64,000 nt of DNA, taken from NCBI GenBank assembly GCA_032718565.1, contig JAVGVS010000056.1, forward strand, positions 1 through 64,000, given 5' to 3'. Source of the DNA: Distichodus sexfasciatus (lineage: Eukaryota > Chordata > Actinopteri > Characiformes > Distichodontidae). Shown here piece by piece: positions 56,949 to 64,000 of this stretch; within the stretch, counting starts at the first letter, position 1, and each line of letters starts with the position of its first letter. The translations under genes were made by a program, and so were the position numbers. The notes under the pieces were generated by a model. The model saw nothing but the letters and a program-made list of their open reading frames with translations, had not been told where the DNA came from and searched no databases.

Positions 56949-59149
56949 TTAAAGATCTCATGAATGCCAACATTGGGAATCCCCAACACTGCCTCTGAGG
57001 CGGGGCCGAAAAACACTCTTCCAAAACACACCGTGCCGTCTGGGTTAACCCAGGTTTTAATCAAAAGGTCAATTCAGAAGTCGTCAAAATTCTCACACAG
57101 CTCTCCGAATAGATGCTGCCCAGCACCGCGAGTCCTGACGCAGTGAGGCCTGGACTGTCTGCCCCGTCTGTTCTCTTTCATTTAGCCTCACAAGCTGGAG
57201 TGGACGGCCGTGTTTCCTTTGGCAAATGCCATTCAGCATATGGTGGGGCAAGCGACGGGCCAAGCTGCGGGTTCCCAACTGATCTAATTAATACTTGTTT
57301 TACATCCTTCACAAAATGTTGTAATAATAATAATAACAGCGCTAATGACTTTTCATTGAGAGGGAAAAACCATTGGGTCTCGGGTCAATTTTCATCAAAC
57401 CTCACCCTTGGCTAATGGAGAGCATTGCTTCAGAGCAGAGAAATGCCCGTTAAACTGCAGTGTTGAAACAGAGTTGCTTAGTGCTAATTAATGATGCATT
57501 TTTCATTAACATTTATGGATATTGGTTTCAATAAAAAAGCAAGAGTAGTGCCGAAAATGTGTTACGTCTACATTTGAAAAAGGTATTTTAATGCAACGTA
57601 TGACTGGTTATTAGGCAAAAGTTTCTCTTTTTGTCACAAAGTTCCCGTCTTGGCTCCCGAAGGCGGTGTGTGATGATTGAAAGGAGGGCATTGCTGGTGA
57701 AGAGAGCGTAACGTATTAAGGTTGTGATTTAAGCGCACAGGATGTGAGGCAGAAAAAAAGGGCCCCAGGAGCCAAAGTCAGACTCAATAAACCTACTGAT
57801 GAACCCAGTAAAAAACAGTGTGGAGCCAAAGACAGACTGGAGCTGTTAACTGCTAATTGCTACACTTCTCTTTTTTTCCTGCCCATTCATGGTATCAAAC
57901 CCGGCAGTTGGATGCCACAGAATTTTCGACTAATTAAAGCACTAATGCCACACATTAGCGCCACCATTCCCAGGGTGTGTGTGTGTGCGTGTGTGTGTGT
58001 GTGTATGTCTGTGTCTTTCAATTTTCGCCCTCGTCTCTGTTAAGTGCCAGGAACAGCTGGCAGGAGATGGGCTTTCTGCATTTTCCCACTATAGTCGGCA
58101 CTGGCGTCCCCCGTTTGGAAGAATTAAAAGGGCTGGATTCATGTGATTTTCCCCCATCTCTCTGGCACCGGCTTCGCCTCCGAGCCCCTTTGGGCTAAAA
58201 GTAAGCAACATTCCCAGACTTTACGGAAGTGTCTGGAAGCACCTGGTGTCCCTTAAACAGCACCAGGATCTCCACCAGACTCGCTGTGCCCACTCTCTTC
58301 ACTAGCATAAACAGAGCTTCTCTTTTAATGCTCACCATATTTTGTCTCGGAAAGGGGAAAATCGTGGCAAAGTCCAGACTTAAAGAGGTGTTGCGATACT
58401 GCTCTTTTCTGATACTGATACTGGAGACATGAGTCTGATTTTGGTACTGAATCAACAGTCCTTACCTTTAACTAATTCTAACTCTTTCACAAATGCTGCA
58501 CCTTAAATTGGATAATTGTTAGATGTGTAAATCTTACGTTTCATCACAATATGGTATTAGAACGATTCAATACTACATTGGATTAGAGGTGTGAACTTTC
58601 ACTGGCCTCACAATTCGATTTGATTATGATTATTAGGTCAACTTTCGATTCGCTACCAATATCTCGATGCATCACAGTGCATACCATTAATTTTACCTAC
58701 ATTACTTCATATTTCACGCAGATTGAGACACCAGAGTTGCTGCCGGGATATATCACCAAGCAATGTCATGATATAATTCAGGGGGTTTCAACTGCTTCTG
58801 TCCCAGGCACTATCACTCAGACTAAGTGGTCTGAGTGTGGGAGGGAGTATTTTTTTGTGTTACTTTTCAGATATATGCATTAAATTCATTCAATTAAATT
58901 AAGATTATCTGGATTGCATGTCATGGACCACCTGCAATGCTGGCGCGGACCACTAGAGGCAGCAGATCGCCGTTTGTTATTATACCTCTGCATCGCGATG
59001 CATCGATTATGCTACTAATTTCAACACCCATATACTTGACAAAATACTGTTTTCCTTCATTTTACCGTCATCGTCAGTATAGCGGATCTCCACCTATCAT
59101 GCAGAAGAATGGGGTTCGATCCCCCGATGTGGATGGCCCTAAATATTTG
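56949..59149. other. Noncoding stretch with candidate conserved blocks and diverged repeats
   Basis: The 57080-57560 and 57640-58200 parts are non-repetitive, with homeodomain-type words (GTGCTAATTAATGATGCATT). A (GT)n tract lies at about 57976-58004. At 58560-59020 there is a diverged repeat with CAATTCGATT/GCATCGCGATGCATCGATT motifs. No exon was recognised. Confidence 0.4.
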
Positions 59150-59248
59150 CTGGGGTGGTGGTCTAATGGTTAGGATACTCGACTCTGGACAAAAAGCATT
59201 GGAAATGAAAGGATAAGAGCGTCTGCTAAATGTGTAAAGGTAAATTAG
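59150..59248 (+). mobile_element. tRNA-derived SINE fragment, second family
   Basis: tRNA-like head GGGGTGGTGGTCTAATGGTTAGG is joined to the tail AGAGCGTCTGCTAAATGTGTAAA, which is typical of V-SINE-like fish elements. Internally deleted. Confidence 0.6.
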
Positions 59249-59405
59249 TCATTGTGAACTCAATGCACCATATGTGACCTTTGTATTTAACCCATCAGTG
59301 AAGGAGATGTGGGCAGTAGGTGGTACCTTTTCTGGTCCGGTTCTTGAACCGTAGAGCTTCCGATGATGGGGTCAACTCCCTAACCATTGCACTACCCAAT
59401 GCCCC
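59249..59405 (-). mobile_element. tRNA-derived SINE, copy 8, internally deleted
   Basis: Reverse: CATTGTGAACTCAATGCACC, TTTAACCCATCAGTGAAGGA, GGTACCTTTTCTGGTCCGGT, CCCTAACCATTGCACTACCC. Confidence 0.7.
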
Positions 59406-60844
59406 ACGCTATTAATATTCATACTACAGTATACTAATACCAAACTTAATAATACTTCTTTTTAGCAAGAGAACACCCATCTTAAGTTGGTTTTCTGAGC
59501 TAATTTAGTTTCAAGACTTGCTATGAGGGATCTGAATCAAGGCTTACGCTTAAGGTCTCAAGTAAAATGGCCTTTTATGTGCCCACTTAAGAAGGTGACC
59601 AGCTAAAACAAGTGTGCAATGCTAAGCTGTTTTTATTTCAGCAGTAAATGTTGAGGTTCTGCCCTTAAACCATCCATTAAAAGGCCATATTTGACCACTT
59701 CATTTACTAGCAAAGTATCTGCAATAATTACTGTCATTTTCACGTGGAATTGATGAGTGTGTAAATCTAAGACTCGCTGTTATTGGACGCCTGAGGCCGG
59801 CAAATCATTTAAAGCTGGCTGAAGTGCATTCTTTCAGAAGACGAGATTCATTTGACACGGGAGGTGGCGTGATGAATATAACTTCTATATGCATACATTT
59901 TCACCTCTGCTGACTCCGACGCTCCTTTACTCCAGCGCTAGCGCCACACAATCTCTCCTCTGTGGCAGCCGCAGACTGACGCTCTGGCGTTTGTGAAATA
60001 TGTTTTAAATAATTCCACAATATATTCAGAACGGGTGGACGATTTTCTTCCTGCCGCTCGGATCCAAGCTCAACACGGCCGTGAAATCACAGGCGAGGGA
60101 AAAGGGCGACAGTTATGTGGAGGGGATGCGGGACTAACATGGTGAAATCTCGGTAAATATGACACAAGGGTCTGGAAATACAGCTGGAGAAGAGGAAGGG
60201 GAGTCAGGGAGAGAAAAAGAATGAGAGAAAGTGAATGGGTGAGCAGGGAGAAAGAAAGGGAACTTTGTAAATAAAGTGCATGGTAATCCAGCTTGATGCC
60301 ATCTGGTTTTAGCCACATCAGCACCTTTGATGCAAATTCCTGTTTAGCAAGTGAGTTTAATAATAAGTCTAGTATTATTTTGAACATTAAGTACTTGAAC
60401 AGTTTTCTCAGTAATGAGAAAGGCAGAGAATGAAGGAAAGAGAAAAGAAATGGTCTGAAAAACAACAAAGTGGACTCATTTGAACACAAGTGACTTTTCT
60501 GATTATGCCACTGGTATGACTTTATTTCCTCTGGGCTCAGGGCAGTGTCACTCCCTGGAACTGACTCAAGCGTTTGATGTTTGCAGCGACACGCCCTGAG
60601 CTTCAACAGTGTGTCCTTTTAAAGTCCTGTTTAAGAGAAAAAAAATCAGGTACATTGGTGCTGGTCGACAGCAATATTTCATAAGTACCTGTGACATGAA
60701 AAATGAAAAAGGAAACGAGTTCAGCTAAAGAAATTCTTCCAACTTAAAGGCCATTGGACATAAACCGGACAGAAAAATCGGAGGTTGTTGTGACAGCTCT
60801 TATACGGAACGCCATCATGGCAAAAATGTAGTCCTCTCCCAGAA

Positions 60845-60846
<2 letters not shown>
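59406..60846. other. Noncoding stretch
   Basis: The 59740-60110 block is GC-balanced and non-repetitive and could be a conserved noncoding element. Positions 60799-60840 repeat part of the element at 9186-9600. No exon was recognised. Confidence 0.4.

Positions 60847-60890
<44 letters not shown>
60847..60890. repeat. (AT)n microsatellite
   Basis: About 21 TA units. Confidence 0.95.
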
Positions 60891-60892
<2 letters not shown>

Positions 60893-61539
60893 ATCAAATA
60901 ATTTAATTTTATATCCAGATGGATAGCAAATGGATAAAGAAGTGTTTTCGCCTGGCACTAACCTTATTTTTCTTCATAGTACTAAGCTACACATACAAAA
61001 CTACATGAAAACAAGAGAGGAATTTACAGTGTAAAGAGAGAGAAAAAACATAGAGGTTTTTGTGTTTATGCATCAAGTCCTGATTGAATATGAACGTTAT
61101 AATACAGCTGACATTAAACTGGTGCGTGATGGTCATTTGCTATGGTAGAAAGAGTTCTGAGTAATTGTACTTAAGTGCAAGTACTGAAATAATCCTTAAT
61201 TAGAGCCAATAAAACAGACACTGTTCTTACTATTTCTAGTAGTTATATCTGCAATTCCTTGCTGTTAGCATACATAAAGCTAAAAAATCTACAGGCAGCA
61301 AGTCAGTTCTCATAAATGGACTGATTTCAGGCTGTGTAGCGCATTTACATCAAGCTATGACAAATTTGAGTGGTGCAGAGTCACAGATACAACAGCATAG
61401 GGGATGTGTGGCTAACTTTTACACTATAATAAACACAGAAAACAAAGGTACAGAAAATACCTCCAAATCCACCAGGTAGAACTGCTGCCATAAGCTACCT
61501 GAACCACATATTTTTTTTCTTTTCTAATGTAAGGTCGTA

Positions 61540-61832
61540 ATAGAAGAAGTGCATGGATGGTCTGTTAACGTCGGATTTTTTGTCCGCGTGAGGTAAACTC
61601 GCCGTGCTGTCTACACTGATTCCAGACTAGGGCGTGTGTGAGCAACAGCTGACTCATTACATTAGAATAGTAATGAGAAACAGCCTGTTCTGAAAGGGAC
61701 TGAATAGAGGGTAAAAAGCAGGTGAAAATGCCTAATCTGAGAGGTGTTTACAGCAAACTACTTCAGAAACATGTTTAGTGGAGGTCATAGACCTGGCCCT
61801 GTATTGAAGAAATGTAGAATATGGGACGTTTA
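61540..61832 (-). mobile_element. Truncated copy of the TTAA-type MITE, reverse orientation
   Basis: Reading the minus strand from about 61830 gives ACGTCCCATATTC, GCATTTTCACCTGCTTTTTA, CAGTCCCTTTCAGAACAGGC and TGTTTCTCATTACTATTC. This matches the left half of the element at 748-1261; the far end is missing. Confidence 0.6.
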
Positions 61833-62405
61833 GTATTTGATTCTCTCATATTGGATTTCTACGTTAGTAAGATATTCCAGCTCTGAAAACTAACAGTTCA
61901 TTTTGGGTTTATAGCAATAATAGCGCTATCTCCGGCTTGAGCTTGTCTGGTTACTTATGAAGTGTCCATCAGCGTATAACAACAAAGGCCTTATCTGGCG
62001 GCGGTATCTGGTCAATTTGAATTTCAAAACTTCTAAGCGCAGAGACGACTAACTGCCGCATGAAAAACAAGTTCCAGGAATCAGTGCCAGTGAAATATGT
62101 TCTGCCAGTAAGGTAAATTTCCTTGTCACAGTTATGCAAGTGAAGTCTGGTGGTGCGGTTTACTGGAACCCCCAACTGAAGGGCGAGCACTGCTTTCCTA
62201 AAACCAGCAGGCCAACAAAATGGGCGAGAAAACATCATGTAGGCAAACATCTGACAAACAACTACTTTAATATTTTTCCGAAGAGCAACGTAGTAATTTG
62301 TTATTATTCCAAGCAAAACTCACATAGTTCTCCCTTCATTCATTCATTCAGTCCACCTCTTTCTTGCCTTTCATCCCACCTGTCGCAGCCTTTCCACCTC
62401 TTTCT

Positions 62406-62407
<2 letters not shown>

Positions 62408-62444
<37 letters not shown>

Positions 62445-62925
62445 TTCACTGCCCCCCTCTGTCTTTCTCTCTTTCACTCCTGCCTCTCTCTTTCTCTCTC
62501 TCTCTCTGTCTTTCTCTCTTTCACCCCCCCTCTGTCTTTCTCTCTTTCACTCCCTCTCTCTCTCTCTCTCTTTCTCTCTTTCACTGCCCCCCTCTGTCTT
62601 TCTCTCTTTCACTCCTGCCTCTCTCTTTCTCTCTCTCTCTCTGTCTTTCTCTCTTTCACCCCCCCTCTGTCTTTCTCTCTTTCACTCCCTCTCTCTCTCT
62701 CTCTCTTTCTCTCTTTCACTGCCCCCCTCTGTCTTTCTCTCTTTCACTCCTGCCTCTCTCTTTCTCTCTCTCTCTCTGTCTTTCTCTCTTTCACCCCCCC
62801 TCTGTCTTTCTCTCTTTCACTCCCTCTCTCTCTCTCTCTCTTTCTCTCTTTCACTGCCCCCCTCTGTCTTTCTCTCTTTCACTCCTGCCTCTCTCTTTCT
62901 CTCTCTCTTTCACTCCCCCCCGCCT
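62408..62925. repeat. CT-rich minisatellite with 135-bp period
   Basis: A (CT)n-based tract organised in a higher-order unit. CACTGCCCCCCTCTG recurs with its ACTG at 62448, 62583, 62718 and 62853, exactly 135 bp apart, and the units are almost identical. As 135 is a multiple of three, long frames stay open across it, but the translated Ser/Leu/Phe repeats are not a gene. Confidence 0.95.
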
Positions 62926-63480
62926 CTGAATCTGTAGTGCCCGCGTCTTCCCTCAGCTGTTCCAGTCTGCTGGGATTGATACAATATTTTCCAACCTCAA
63001 TTAGCCAAGGGCCCGTTGACTAATTCCCACTGTTTTTGCACCTGAGCGGTGTGGAGCGAGGGCTGGAAAAAGTGAGCGGGGGCTCAGGGGGCCGTTGCAG
63101 CGCGCCTGTTTGGGCAACACCACCGTGTTGACAGACCATGGGGGCTATGCAGAGGACAAGGTGGACCGTACCCTGGCCAGCGCCGCTCTACACACACACA
63201 CACACACAAAACTACATGAAAAACAAGAGGAATTTACAGTGTAAAGAGAGAAAAACATGAGGTTTTTGTGTTTATGTATCAAATCATGATTAAATATGAA
63301 CAGTATAATACAGCTGACATTAAACTGGTGTGTGATGGTCATTTGATACTTATTTCAAGTGGTAGAAAGAGTATTGACTAGTTGTACTTAAGTGCAAGTA
63401 CTGAAATAATACTTAATTGCAAGTGAAAGTACTAATGTTAAAAAGTCTTTAAGTAAAAGTACAAAGTACTTTTCTCACAA
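62926..63480. other. Noncoding stretch with GC-rich block
   Basis: 62940-63140 is GC-rich and non-repetitive (possible conserved element). A (CA)n tract lies at about 63191-63208. The 63209-63345 part (ACTACATGAAAA..GAGGAATTTACAGTGTAAAG) repeats 61000-61140, so a dispersed element is present in both places. Confidence 0.5.
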
Positions 63481-63481
63481 A

Positions 63482-63722
63482 AGAGGCATTTGGGGGCATA
63501 ATTGTAGAGTGTTTGTCCCGTGATCAGGTTTGAATCCAGGGCTGGTAAAGTTGCCACTGAGGTACTCATGAGCAAGGTACCGTCCCCAAGAACTGCGCCC
63601 CGGGTGCTTGTTAGCTGCCCGCTGCTCTTTCATGGATGGGTCAAATGCAGAGGTCACATTTGGTTGTGGTGCACTGTGTGCTGTGCTGTGGTGTGTTCAC
63701 AATGACAAATAATCACTCACAT
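63482..63722 (+). mobile_element. tRNA-derived SINE, copy 9
   Basis: Head GGCATAATTGTAGAGTGTTTG and GATCAGGTTTGAATCCAGGG. Core GGTACTCATGAGCAAGGTACC, GTTAGCTGCCCGCTGCTCTT, GCAGAGGTCACATTTGGTTG, and tail GTTCACAATGACAAATAATC. Confidence 0.85.
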
Positions 63723-63964
63723 ACTTTCAAAAGAAAACTAGTTACCTTTTAACGTTGATATTTATTGAATAAATGTTCTGCATCTTTTTCAAGTCTGTTT
63801 TTTACTTAATTGTTTGTTTATAAAGTCAGGATTTATAAAATGGTTTCACTAAAACGTATATAGCTTTTAATAATGTAATATCAAATCACAACAAGGTTTC
63901 AGTAACGTTTTGGAGGTGGAGAGTGTTTTGATTTTCGGCTTGCATAAGTTTTTAAGTAGGTCTA

Positions 63965-64000
63965 TATTTGACCCATCCATTAAGGAGCAGTGGCCAGCTG
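63965..64000 (-). mobile_element. Start of another SINE copy at the window edge
   Basis: TTTGACCCATCCATTAAGGA followed by GCAGTGGCCAGCTG matches the reverse SINE core; it is cut by the window end. Confidence 0.6.

Noticed and set aside
60070..60606. 178-codon minus-strand open frame tested as a first exon of the fgf gene
   Set aside because: No signal peptide followed by FGF first-strand motifs; composition is Ser/Leu-rich from a CT-type tract.
62134..63023. Two overlapping long plus-strand frames (267 and 219 codons) of Ser/Leu/Phe repeats
   Set aside because: They are translations of the 135-bp CT minisatellite; low complexity, both frames equally open, no gene context.
1..64000. CRISPR array, operons, prokaryotic promoters or riboswitches
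   Set aside because: Introns, fish transposons and microsatellites show a vertebrate nuclear region. The repeats seen are microsatellites, minisatellites or transposons without regular spacers.

Overview
The window looks like nuclear DNA of a ray-finned (teleost) fish. It is AT-rich and intron-containing, and it is full of typical fish repeats: CR1/L2/Rex-type LINE tails, tRNA-derived SINEs, hAT-, Tc1- and TTAA-type DNA transposons, a solo LTR and many microsatellites. The species cannot be read from the sequence.

Positions 1-27,000 hold a head-to-tail plus-strand array of granzyme/chymase-like serine protease genes of the fish mast-cell-protease/granzyme B-like group. There are four complete genes (10335-12992, 14835-17655, 19213-22798, 25345-26769) and the last three exons of a fifth at the left edge (343-2068). 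A broken exon-4 fragment of a further copy lies at 27749-27970. The complete genes share the five-exon layout of the family (intron phases 1, 2, 0, 0), a 58-nt first exon encoding a signal peptide, a mature start IVNG/IING, and His-Asp-Ser catalytic exons. The second gene has lost the catalytic serine and the oxyanion-hole glycine and reads as a pseudoprotease. The array seems to have grown by tandem duplication: flanking DNA, including inverted LINE tails upstream of three of the genes, repeats with the genes.

Positions 27,000-33,700 are gene-poor. They hold an imperfect direct duplication of about 1.2-1.9 kb whose copies differ by many small indels, and an AGGAAGT-rich degenerate tandem array.

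Positions 33,700-64,000 contain the last two coding exons of a minus-strand fibroblast growth factor gene, most like fgf22 with fgf10 as the alternative. Exon 3 is at 37530-37724 and exon 2, exactly 104 bp, at 39656-39759. No first exon was found to the right, so intron 1 probably runs more than 24 kb, past the window end. That stretch carries hAT-like elements with clear target-site duplications, SINEs, microsatellites, a 135-bp-period CT-rich minisatellite, and several low-repeat blocks that could be conserved regulatory elements. Granzyme-type proteases beside an FGF22-like gene recall the mammalian GZMM-BSG-HCN2-POLRMT-FGF22-PRSS57 neighbourhood.

All gene models come from reading splice sites and protein motifs by eye. 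No alignment, expression or database search was possible.
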